From Bacteroidales bacterium (lineage in GTDB: Bacteria > Bacteroidota > Bacteroidia > Bacteroidales > P3), in assembly GCA_017960475.1 (NCBI GenBank), contig JAGCZH010000010.1, positions 1-44,500 on the forward strand: a DNA stretch of 44,500 nucleotides, written 5' to 3'. Below the pieces are notes generated by a model that had not been told where the DNA came from, did not search any database, and saw only the letters and a list, made by a program, of their open reading frames with translations. Position 1 is the stretch's first letter, and every line of letters starts with the position of its first letter. Position numbers and translations under genes: made by a program. Below are positions 7,852-14,896 of the stretch, piece by piece.

Positions 7852-8403
7852 ATGGGAAAAAGTTTTATTATGACGAGTAAATTTGAAGAAAAGATACACA
7901 ACGACCTGCATAAGTACCTGACGGGAATAGGGAAAGTCGATGAGAGGCTGCCAGAATGCCCCGATGTGACAGACAAATGGGTATCGATAGGCAATTCCTA
8001 TATTCCCGACGGTGCGCGTGAGTACCGCAACTACCCTGTTGCCAGCCTTGGCTGGATGATGTACATCGGTATGGCCGTGGCAATGATGTGGGACGACGAG
8101 TGGGAGATATACTCTCAAGTGGAGGACCTCTACCTCTATATGCGCGACAAACAAGGCTACGATGCCTTGGATGAATATATATGCGAGGACGTGCTTATGG
8201 TGCGGGGAACGGACTACGAAAGTCTATCCTGTGTAGTCAGCGAATGCGCAGCCCGAGTGAACCACGCCCTTATCCACGAGCGTATCGAGCCGGGCACCAA
8301 GGAGGCTTTCGAAGCCTATGTGGCTTGTCTGAGGCAGCTTTATCTCTTCGGAATGGCAATGCAGTTGAAACGGATGGGCTACCACATGGAAAGGATAAGG
8401 TAA
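7852..8403 (+). CDS. Conserved-looking protein of unknown function
   Basis: A 183-residue protein I do not recognise. It is predicted to be mostly alpha-helical and soluble, has no signal peptide, and is rich in Met, Tyr and acidic residues. A weakly hydrophobic, methionine-rich stretch (about 62-80, NYPVASLGWMMYIGMAVAMM) might be a buried helix rather than a membrane segment, because charged residues follow at once (WDDEWEIY). The C-terminal part ends in a basic amphipathic helix (AMQLKRMGYHMERIR). Codon use matches its neighbours and it has its own promoter, so it is probably a real gene. An alternative ATG lies six codons inside (7870). Confidence 0.6.
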   Translation: MGKSFIMTSKFEEKIHNDLHKYLTGIGKVDERLPECPDVTDKWVSIGNSYIPDGAREYRNYPVASLGWMMYIGMAVAMMWDDEWEIYSQVEDLYLYMRDKQGYDALDEYICEDVLMVRGTDYESLSCVVSECAARVNHALIHERIEPGTKEAFEAYVACLRQLYLFGMAMQLKRMGYHMERIR

Positions 8404-8405
8404 TC

Positions 8406-8433
8406 CACAGCGGCACAACTAAAAAACGCTGTG
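8406..8433 (+). terminator. Possible weak terminator hairpin
   Basis: CACAGCG (8406-8412) and CGCTGTG (8427-8433) form a 7-bp stem with a 14-nt A-rich loop directly after the stop of the 7852 gene. The T-tract that should follow is poor, so this may be only a transcript-end hairpin. Confidence 0.3.
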
Positions 8434-8501
8434 ACTTTACATTTCATGATGATAAAGGATAGACGTGCCCCAGAACGAAACCACAGGCTGTACCGGAGGT
8501 T

Positions 8502-9356
8502 TTATTGGTTATTCATAGCTCGGATTCTGCGGGTATTATCTATTGTTGTTCTGATAATGCTCCACACACTGACACCCATACTGATATAGTTAGGAACATT
8601 GGGGTCTCTATCGGAACTACGTTTCAGGTATTTGTTGGGCTCGACATAAACGATGTCGTTATTGTGCAGATAGTAGTATGGTGAATCAAACATCTCTTTG
8701 CTTGTGAGATTCAACTCTCCAATCTCCTTTTTACCTTTCTCGACACGCATAATGGTAACATTCTCACGTTGACCATAAATTGTAAGGTCGCCGCATATAG
8801 CCAAGGCCTCGAGAATTGTCAACCTGGTGCCGTTGACATGAATCTGTTGAGGCTGTGCCACCTCGCCAACAACGGTGACACGGAAATTCAACAATTTGGT
8901 CGTCACCTGAGGGTCGATGACATAGCCTTCCGATTTGAGCCTCGACTCAAGGTAGTGACAAAGACTGTCATGAGTAATGCCGACAACACTAATCTCTCCC
9001 AAAACAGGAAAGGTTATAGTGCCCATATCATTCACGGTGTAACCGGAGATATCGACATTGACATATTCTGTTTCTTGCTCGCCATCCTCTTCGACAACGC
9101 TGTTGCTGGCAAGATGAAGCATACGACTCTCTTGGTTGAAAGGCACTACACTCTCGGGAGTCAAACTGGCGACATGGATATAAAGCTGGTCACCAGGAAG
9201 TATTGTGTTATCATAAATCGAAAGGACCTGCTGGGCACTGTCACGAGTGGCATCGCTTACATATGCGATTTCACTATGGTGGCATGCTGCAAACAACGTC
9301 ACAAAAATAAAAGAGAGGACTGATATTTTAAAAAAACGACCAATTATCTGAAACAT
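8502..9356 (-). CDS. Polysaccharide export lipoprotein, Wza-like
   Basis: A 284-residue lipoprotein. The signal peptide ends in a lipobox LFAAC with the acylated cysteine at residue 25. Residues about 47-150 match the polysaccharide biosynthesis/export domain: it starts with YDNTILPGDQLYIHV and ends with GYVIDPQVTTKLLNFRVTVVGEV. A SLBB-type domain follows (VAQPQQIHVNGTRLTILEAL). The family forms the outer-membrane exit channel for capsule or exopolysaccharide. No Wzc-like kinase, glycosyltransferase or flippase gene is nearby, so this copy is an orphan here. Unlike Wza, the C-terminus is only a short, possibly amphipathic tail. It has its own -7 box and stands alone. Confidence 0.85.
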   Translation of the reverse strand: MFQIIGRFFKISVLSFIFVTLFAACHHSEIAYVSDATRDSAQQVLSIYDNTILPGDQLYIHVASLTPESVVPFNQESRMLHLASNSVVEEDGEQETEYVNVDISGYTVNDMGTITFPVLGEISVVGITHDSLCHYLESRLKSEGYVIDPQVTTKLLNFRVTVVGEVAQPQQIHVNGTRLTILEALAICGDLTIYGQRENVTIMRVEKGKKEIGELNLTSKEMFDSPYYYLHNNDIVYVEPNKYLKRSSDRDPNVPNYISMGVSVWSIIRTTIDNTRRIRAMNNQ

Positions 9357-9393
9357 AACATTATATTATAATACTAAAAGAGCCTTTGATATT

Positions 9394-9402
9394 GCAAATT
9401 TA
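9394..9402 (-). promoter_or_regulatory. Promoter -7 box of the export lipoprotein gene
   Basis: On the minus strand this reads TAAATTTGC, a full match to TAnnTTTG, about 38 nt upstream of the ATG at 9356. No TTTG is seen 19 nt further upstream. Apart from this box and the tRNA promoter, bases 9360-9626 are AT-rich spacer in which I see nothing else. Confidence 0.5.
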
Positions 9403-9626
9403 CACAATTTTCAATAATCGCCCACAGTAATATAAAAAAATGCTTTTGACACATACAAAAATGAATGACCATTTTTCATAAAAAGCCTAATGACAAACCT
9501 CACAATTATTAAAAAAACTTTGTGGGAGATAAATAATCCAACAAAAAAACAACAATTATTACAATAATAAAATCAACATATTACAAGTATACAAAACAAA
9601 AAAACAGGTTCAAAAACAAAAAACTT

Positions 9627-9658
9627 TTTGTTGAATCAAAAAATCTTTATACTTTTGC
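9627..9658 (+). promoter_or_regulatory. tRNA-Val(GAC) promoter, -33 and -7 boxes
   Basis: TTTG (9627-9630), a 19-nt spacer, then TACTTTTG (9650-9657) and C: the ideal Bacteroidota arrangement. The bases after it, ACCCGATTTCG, resemble the start regions of the other two RNA-type promoters. It ends 21 nt before the tRNA. Confidence 0.75.
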
Positions 9659-9679
9659 ACCCGATTTCGAAAGAAAAAT

Positions 9680-9757
9680 GATCTGCTAGCTCAGTTGGTT
9701 TAGAGCGCTTGCTTGACAGGCAAGAGGTCACAAGTTCAAATCTTGTGCAGATCACCA
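9680..9757 (+). tRNA. tRNA-Val, anticodon GAC
   Basis: This is a full cloverleaf. The acceptor stem GATCTGC pairs with GCAGATC, the D arm is GCTC/GAGC, and the anticodon stem CTTGC/GCAAG encloses the loop TTGACAG. The T arm is ACAAG/CTTGT with loop TTCAAAT, followed by discriminator A and encoded CCA. GAC reads GUC (and GUU by wobble), so this is a second valine isoacceptor. It must not be confused with tRNA-Asp, whose anticodon is GTC. Confidence 0.93.
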
Positions 9758-9759
9758 AG

Positions 9760-9785
9760 ACCGCCTAAACAGGGCGGTTTTTTTT
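9760..9785 (+). terminator. Terminator of tRNA-Val(GAC)
   Basis: ACCGCC (9760-9765) pairs with GGCGGT (9773-9778) around a 7-nt loop and is followed by a run of eight T beginning in the stem. It starts two bases after the tRNA. Confidence 0.88.
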
Positions 9786-9835
9786 ATGCCTAATTTCCTA
9801 CAATCAAAAACCGACATAATGTATCAGCCCAATAA

Positions 9836-11326
9836 TTAGCGGGCATTCACATGGTGTGTGCGGCCATTGACATAGATGGCGCTGAAAGGACGCGATGGGC
9901 AGAGATACTCACAAGCTCCGCAGCCGATACACCTTTCCTCATTGACCGACGGAATCATAACCGCATCGGCACCAGGCTTCGGCACCATGATTATAGCCTC
10001 TGACGGGCAATGGCGGGCACAATTGCCGCATACCACTCCCTCGCTATAAGGCAGACAGTTGTCTGGAACAACGACGGCAAAGCCGATATGGATATCCGTC
10101 TTCTCCTCTCGTGTGACGGGCCGTATGGCACCCGAGGGACACACTTGACTGCAACGAGTACATTCGGGACGACAGAATCCACGCTCAAACGACATCTCGG
10201 GCTGCAGGAGTGAGCCCAACTCCTCACTGGGACGCAATACATGATTAGGGCATTCGCTGACACAGAGCTGACATCCTGTGCAACGTTTGCTGAAATTGGC
10301 TACGCTTACAGAGCCAGCAGGTTTCAATGGCACATCACGATGTGGTATCTGCTTGTCCTCGACAACGGCCAGGCCGCCATCAACTTTCTTCTCCTGTGCG
10401 TGAACAGCGGCAGCGACGCCGACCATAGCCGATGTAGCGAGAAAAGAACGAAGCGACGAATCAACTTGTCTCTCATCGGAGAAAGCCAAAACAGATGGAT
10501 TAAGACGAAAACGCGTGTTGCGAATTCGAAGAGCGTCAAACTTACATTTCGTCAAGCAATCCATACATGCAACGCAACGGGAAGCGTCAATTTTGTGATT
10601 GTCGATATCGATACAAGAGGCTTTGCAATTACGCTCACACTTACGACAATCTTTGCATTTGTCGGCATCAATAACAGGGCGGAGCAGAGCGAAGCGCGAC
10701 AAAAAACCCAAGAAGGTACCAACCGGGCAGATGGTATTGCACCATGTACGGCCACGACGCAAAGCCAGGAAGGCGACGATGACAAGTGTGACGATGGCGA
10801 CAATAAGCGACACTGAGCTTTTCACCCAGACATCGACACCATAGAAACTATAGCTTCCAGCTCGCTCGGCAAAACCAGCAAAGATATTGTTGATGAAGAT
10901 ATAAACAGGTTGCAAAAGACTATTGGCAATGCGTCCATAAGCGCTATAAGGGGCTATAAGTATTGCCAGGGTATTGAGGCCCACAAGCATAAACACCACG
11001 AAGAGGACAAAGACCGGATATCTCACCCATTTGTTTTCCTTGACAAAGCTGAAACGATTCTTTTTGACTTTGCGGGCAACAAAATTGAATCCGTCTTGCA
11101 TAACACCCAAAGGACATACCACCGAGCAATAGACACGTCCGAAAAGAAGAGTGACAATAATCCAAAATGCCACCAAGAGGAAGCTGGAAGCCATCACAGC
11201 AGGCAGAAACTGTAGTTTTGCCATCCAACCAAGGTAATGGTGCAGGCAGCCGGAGAAATCCAAAAACAACGCCGTAATGGACAAGATGAAGATAACGGCA
11301 AGAGCAACACGGAGCTTTCGCAACAT
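9836..11326 (-). CDS. Membrane polyferredoxin, NapH/NosR-like 4Fe-4S protein
   Basis: A 496-residue electron-transfer protein. The first 210 residues hold about five transmembrane helices with two CP motifs at helix ends, CSVVCPLG and CNTICPVG, as in the Fer4_5 membrane domain of NapH and NosR. A double ferredoxin follows (CKDCRKCERNC and CVACMDCLTKC), then a hydrophobic stretch (SSLRSFLATSAMVGVAAAVH). Four more cysteine clusters follow (CTGCQLCVSECP, CTRCSQVCP, CGNCARHCP, CIGCGACEYLCP). The C-terminal half resembles a NapG-like ferredoxin, so this looks like an NapH-NapG style fusion. It probably passes electrons between quinol and a soluble partner; the partner is not in the window. Start: ATG at 11326. 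A TTG two codons upstream is also in frame. Its promoter is divergent from that of the SulP gene. Confidence 0.82.
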   Translation of the reverse strand: MLRKLRVALAVIFILSITALFLDFSGCLHHYLGWMAKLQFLPAVMASSFLLVAFWIIVTLLFGRVYCSVVCPLGVMQDGFNFVARKVKKNRFSFVKENKWVRYPVFVLFVVFMLVGLNTLAILIAPYSAYGRIANSLLQPVYIFINNIFAGFAERAGSYSFYGVDVWVKSSVSLIVAIVTLVIVAFLALRRGRTWCNTICPVGTFLGFLSRFALLRPVIDADKCKDCRKCERNCKASCIDIDNHKIDASRCVACMDCLTKCKFDALRIRNTRFRLNPSVLAFSDERQVDSSLRSFLATSAMVGVAAAVHAQEKKVDGGLAVVEDKQIPHRDVPLKPAGSVSVANFSKRCTGCQLCVSECPNHVLRPSEELGSLLQPEMSFERGFCRPECTRCSQVCPSGAIRPVTREEKTDIHIGFAVVVPDNCLPYSEGVVCGNCARHCPSEAIIMVPKPGADAVMIPSVNEERCIGCGACEYLCPSRPFSAIYVNGRTHHVNAR

Positions 11327-11359
11327 AATCAATATAACTTTAATGAATTAAAATAAAAT

Positions 11360-11368
11360 GCAAAGATA
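11360..11368 (-). promoter_or_regulatory. Polyferredoxin gene promoter, -7 box
   Basis: On the minus strand this reads TATCTTTGC, matching TAnnTTTG, 34 nt upstream of the ATG at 11326. It lies back to back with the SulP promoter, the two -7 boxes being about 21 nt apart. Confidence 0.5.
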
Positions 11369-11389
11369 AAAAAAATAATTCAAAATTCG

Positions 11390-11398
11390 TAATTTTGC
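11390..11398 (+). promoter_or_regulatory. SulP gene promoter, -7 box
   Basis: TAATTTTGC matches TAnnTTTG and lies 76 nt before the ATG of the SulP transporter. Its -33 region would overlap the opposing promoter, so the two genes may compete for polymerase or share control. Confidence 0.5.
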
Positions 11399-11474
11399 AT
11401 TTTTAATAAAAAGTCACAAGAGACACATAACATTTATTTTCAGCAAATAACTACAATTATCAATAATAATAAAC

Positions 11475-13220
11475 ATGGCATTTATCAATACAAAAAACAT
11501 CAAAGGAGATATTTTTGGAGGTATTACTGCCGGAATCGTGGCATTGCCTCTGGCTCTTGCCTTCGGTATACAAGCTTTCAGCGGCATCAGCAGCCCTGAC
11601 GCAGCGTCGATAGGAGCATACGCTGGCCTTGTGGGAGCCATGATGCTGGGGTTCTTTGCGGCGCTGTGTGGAGGCACCCCAAGCCAAATCAGCGGCCCCA
11701 CAGGACCTATGACCGTAGTCACCGCCACGCTGGTCACAGGCGCATGGACCTCGTCGGGGGGCAATCTTGGCGAAGTGCTGGTATCGATGGCCTTCGCAGC
11801 CCTTTTCTGTGGATTGTTCCAGATACTGTTCGGAGTTATAAAAATAGGCAAATATGTGCGCTACATCCCCTACCCTGTTCTTTCTGGATTCATGAGCGGT
11901 ATCGGCGTCATCATTATCCTGCAGCAGCTCTACCCTCTTATTGGCCAGAGCGGATCCGGCTCAATGCTCGACTTAATGATTGGCTATCCCTCGGCGTTAG
12001 GCCAAACCTCATTGACAGCGCTATTGCTAGGTTTGGGGACAGTGGCAATAATCTATTTATTCCCCTTATTGACCAAGAAGGTCCCATCTACGCTTGTAGC
12101 ACTTATTGTGATGACTGTTATATCGTTATTCATCAAGATGGACGGCGTACCTATCATCGGCAACATACCATCCGGATTGCCGACACCATTCTTCACAAAG
12201 ACCGGAGTTGACCTAAGCGCCATCAACTGGGGCACTGTCCTGACAGCGGCTATTATTCCAGGGCTCACACTGGCCGGTCTTGGGTCGATAGACACACTCC
12301 TCACCTCGGTAGTCGCCGACAACATCACCAAGACCAAACACAACAGCAACCGTGAACTTATAGGACAGGGTATTGGCAACGCTGTCGCCGGCCTGTTCTG
12401 CGGCTTGCCCGGAGCCGGAGCCACCATGCGTACCGTTGTCAACGTGAAAAGCGGCGGACGCACACCTCTGAGCGGCGTAATACATGCCTTGGTACTCTTA
12501 GCAGTATTGCTCGGACTAGGTTCGTTGGTTAAATATGTACCTCTCTCTGTCCTCGCCGGCATCCTGATCACCGTGGGCTGGGGCATAATCGACTTCAAAG
12601 GCTTCAAAGACCTGTTCAAAATACCGAGGGCCGACGCTGTTGTGCTCGTGGTTGTCTTCGTTGTCACCGTCTTTGTCGACCTGCTGACAGCGGTAGGAAT
12701 AGGCATGGTTATAGCCTGTGTGCTGTTCATGAAACGAGCTTCTGACCTTGTCGAAGGCGGCTATAGTTCGTCAGCAATGACCGACCGTGATTTGCACAAA
12801 GGTCTACCAGCCCCTCCACAAGCCAATTTCGACAAGAGCCTGCCTTGGAGCGATGAAGGCGGCATTACCGATGAGATGCGGAAGCATATCTACATACAGC
12901 GTCTTAACGGCCCCATTTTCTTTGGATCCATCACCAAGTTCAAAGAGGTGATGACCGATGTGCCCAACGACGCAAAAATCGTCATAATCCGTATGCGTCT
13001 GGTCAGCTTCATGGATCAGAGCGGCCTATACGCAATGGAGGAGGCCATAAAAGATCTACAGGCTCGAGGCATGATGGTGCTTATGACCATTATCCAACCA
13101 CAGCCAATGTACATGCTTACAAAGATGAAGGTGATTCCCGAGGTCGTGCCCGAAGAACATACATTCAAAACTTTTGAGGATTGCACCGTCTTTTTGGAGC
13201 ATATAACCAAAGAGATGTAA
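11475..13220 (+). CDS. SulP family inorganic anion transporter with STAS domain
   Basis: A 581-residue inner-membrane transporter of the SulP/SLC26 family, which move sulfate, bicarbonate or other anions. The first 430 residues are a run of hydrophobic segments. They start with GDIFGGITAGIVALPLALAF, the family's first-helix signature, and then GGTPSQISGPTGPMTVV, the loop that lines the substrate site. ANCLTS-type residues near the third and tenth helices fit the family fold. Residues about 470-581 form the cytoplasmic STAS domain (INGPIFFG-like strand, then MRLVSFMDQSGLYAMEEAI, including the conserved D-x-S-G-L). The transported anion cannot be assigned; bicarbonate is as likely as sulfate, since no sulfate-assimilation gene is near. 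A strong terminator follows. Confidence 0.92.
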   Translation: MAFINTKNIKGDIFGGITAGIVALPLALAFGIQAFSGISSPDAASIGAYAGLVGAMMLGFFAALCGGTPSQISGPTGPMTVVTATLVTGAWTSSGGNLGEVLVSMAFAALFCGLFQILFGVIKIGKYVRYIPYPVLSGFMSGIGVIIILQQLYPLIGQSGSGSMLDLMIGYPSALGQTSLTALLLGLGTVAIIYLFPLLTKKVPSTLVALIVMTVISLFIKMDGVPIIGNIPSGLPTPFFTKTGVDLSAINWGTVLTAAIIPGLTLAGLGSIDTLLTSVVADNITKTKHNSNRELIGQGIGNAVAGLFCGLPGAGATMRTVVNVKSGGRTPLSGVIHALVLLAVLLGLGSLVKYVPLSVLAGILITVGWGIIDFKGFKDLFKIPRADAVVLVVVFVVTVFVDLLTAVGIGMVIACVLFMKRASDLVEGGYSSSAMTDRDLHKGLPAPPQANFDKSLPWSDEGGITDEMRKHIYIQRLNGPIFFGSITKFKEVMTDVPNDAKIVIIRMRLVSFMDQSGLYAMEEAIKDLQARGMMVLMTIIQPQPMYMLTKMKVIPEVVPEEHTFKTFEDCTVFLEHITKEM

Positions 13221-13240
13221 TCAAGAAACAGTATAACAAT

Positions 13241-13280
13241 AAAAGCCTCGCTCTTCTTCACGAATCAGCGAGGCTTTTTT
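13241..13280 (+). terminator. Terminator of the SulP gene
   Basis: AAAAGCCTCGCT (13241-13252) and AGCGAGGCTTTT (13267-13278) form a 12-bp stem around a 14-nt loop, followed by more T. It begins 21 nt after the stop codon. Confidence 0.9.
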
Positions 13281-13320
13281 ATCACATTATCCCAAATCAA
13301 ACTCGCTCATCTCTCCATGG

Positions 13321-13537
13321 GCAATTTTCAATTATCAATTTTCGATTTTCCTAATATAGGAGTGCTCTTCGAGCAGAAATCCGGCAAATCGAATCAAATC
13401 AAACAAATTTGACATAAAAGATTTGATAGATTTTTTATTATTTGAAAGATTTCTCCCAATATGACTCACAATTGGAATTTTGCCATATCACTATTCACCA
13501 TTCACTAATTAATTTTCAATTTTCAATCTCCCAAACC
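13321..13537. repeat. AT-rich intergenic repeat block (TTCAATTTTC type)
   Basis: No gene is seen in this 287-nt gap. It holds short degenerate repeats: CAATTTTCAATTATCAATTTTC near its left end and, at 13489-13527, tandem TTCAC-type octamers followed by TTTTCAATTTTCAAT. The second part has the same layout as a block at 25569-25609 before porU. It looks like a family of dispersed low-complexity intergenic repeats. No function is evident. Confidence 0.5.
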
Positions 13538-13567
13538 TTGAATATCGTTCTAATGACCGATTTGGCT

Positions 13568-14161
13568 TCATTCCATAAGATTATGAATCATCGCATATAC
13601 GGCAAGACCAGCGACTGACTTTATTCCCGTCTTATGCGTGATGTTTTTGCGATGACTGTTGACAGTGTGAATAGAAATATTAAGCTTATCAGCTATTTCC
13701 TTACTGCTCAACCCTTTTGCGACAAGCACCAGTACATCGGTCTCACGCTCACTCAACTCATAATCGTCAGCGACATATTCCTTGTCGGTTTTCACTTGCA
13801 TGCTCTGGACAGCATCTTTAAGCAGAGACAACATGGCACTCCGGCAACAGCGAATATCGAGCCTGAAGCGGAAAAGGTCGAGCACAGAGCTTTCTATATA
13901 TTGATACACCAGCGCCACAATAGTCATTGAGGGACGCTGACTTTCTATGGAAGCCATCTGCGACCTTGGCGTTGACGACAAAAGAGTCGGGTTGATAATA
14001 AGCAGGTCTGGACGCAAGACCGGGAGCCTTTCCTGTAGCATAGAGGTGTCGTGCATAGGAGCCAGAACATTATAACCGCCAGCCTGTGAGAGCAGGGAGC
14101 GAAGACCCTCAGCAATGATATCCGACGGTTCCACAACAAGCACAGAAATCAAAGAGCTCAT
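13568..14161 (-). CDS. LuxR-type DNA-binding regulator with degenerate receiver domain
   Basis: A 197-residue transcription factor. The N-terminal 125 or so residues follow the pattern of a response-regulator receiver, starting with ISVLVVEPSDIIAEGLRSLL. The acidic pocket and phospho-acceptor positions are altered: EPSD replaces the usual DD pair, and the strand LLIINPTLLS has Asn where the phosphorylated Asp is expected. The C-terminal 60 residues are a standard LuxR helix-turn-helix (LSERETDVLVLVAKGLSSKE, then IADKLNISIHTVNSHRKNI). Start: the ATG at 14161 overlaps the stop of the upstream hemerythrin-type gene by ATGA, so translation is coupled. An upstream GTG (14182) is in frame but less likely. 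The receiver probably does not accept phosphate and may instead respond to a partner protein or ligand. Confidence 0.82.
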   Translation of the reverse strand: MSSLISVLVVEPSDIIAEGLRSLLSQAGGYNVLAPMHDTSMLQERLPVLRPDLLIINPTLLSSTPRSQMASIESQRPSMTIVALVYQYIESSVLDLFRFRLDIRCCRSAMLSLLKDAVQSMQVKTDKEYVADDYELSERETDVLVLVAKGLSSKEIADKLNISIHTVNSHRKNITHKTGIKSVAGLAVYAMIHNLME

Positions 14162-14838
14162 TTCCCTCTCCTTTCCAGCCACTGCATGTAGGGCTGCAAT
14201 ATTTTGTCTTCAATGAGGGCATGTTTCTGGATGTCTGACGAGAGTTGGAGAATGTCGAAAACAAGCTCCATGGTCTCCTCAGGAAGCACATTGCCAGGAA
14301 GGTACTTGTATACAATCTGGGTGAGGTCGTTGAGTTTGTCAACCAAATCGGGATGCGAACGCTTTGATGTACCCTTCATAAGCCCACGACGCGAAGCACC
14401 TTGCTGAAGAGCGAGAACTCTTGCGAACTCATATCTCTCCTCCGAGGAGAAATGCTCCTCGATCTGGTTACGGAAATCGGCATAGAATTGCTGAAACACC
14501 TTGCCATAGCGATTGTCTATGCGGCCAGCGATATTGTCAATATGGGCGCCGATATGTGGCAGACGCTCCTCGGTGTAGTAACGATGGGAGGCTTTGAGGT
14601 AGGGCACCAAGGGCGACATATCGATTTCAGACAGTTCATCAATGAGAGGAAGGTAATCTTCAAATGTATAAAGGTTGCATATGAGAAGCATGAAATCCTC
14701 CGGAACACCAGATGACGCGCATACCTCACGCACCGATTTCTCGCCAAAACCCAAAGGAATTCCAAAACGTGGCAAAAGGAGAATAACATTGTGGTTGGCC
14801 GCAATGATATCCGCAAGTTTCATTCGAGGGGTAAACAT
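14158..14838 (-). CDS. Hemerythrin-like di-iron protein, YtfE/RIC type
   Basis: A 226-residue soluble helical protein. The first 50 residues resemble the ScdA_N/DUF542 domain of YtfE-type proteins (MKLADIIAANHNVILLLPRF, then GIPLGFGEKSVREVC), but the usual CC pair is missing: GIPLGFGEK stands where GIDYCCGGK is normal. The hemerythrin-like four-helix part has His and acidic candidates for a di-iron site: SHRYYTEERLPHIGAH, EEHFSSEE (HxxxE) and KHALIEDKIL (HxxxE). YtfE proteins act in iron-sulfur repair and nitric oxide stress. Coupling by a 4-nt overlap to a LuxR-type regulator with a non-standard receiver suggests a sensor-regulator pair instead; this is inference. The first ATG is used; another lies five codons inside. 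Confidence 0.78.
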   Translation of the reverse strand: MFTPRMKLADIIAANHNVILLLPRFGIPLGFGEKSVREVCASSGVPEDFMLLICNLYTFEDYLPLIDELSEIDMSPLVPYLKASHRYYTEERLPHIGAHIDNIAGRIDNRYGKVFQQFYADFRNQIEEHFSSEERYEFARVLALQQGASRRGLMKGTSKRSHPDLVDKLNDLTQIVYKYLPGNVLPEETMELVFDILQLSSDIQKHALIEDKILQPYMQWLERRGK

Positions 14839-14896
14839 ATTACAATAGATGTTGGTAACGTTCTTAACATGGATTATTTATCGTATCCTCGCAGTA

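Noticed and set aside
9680..9757. tRNA-Asp
   Set aside because: The anticodon loop TTGACAG gives GAC, which reads GUC (valine); tRNA-Asp would need GTC.
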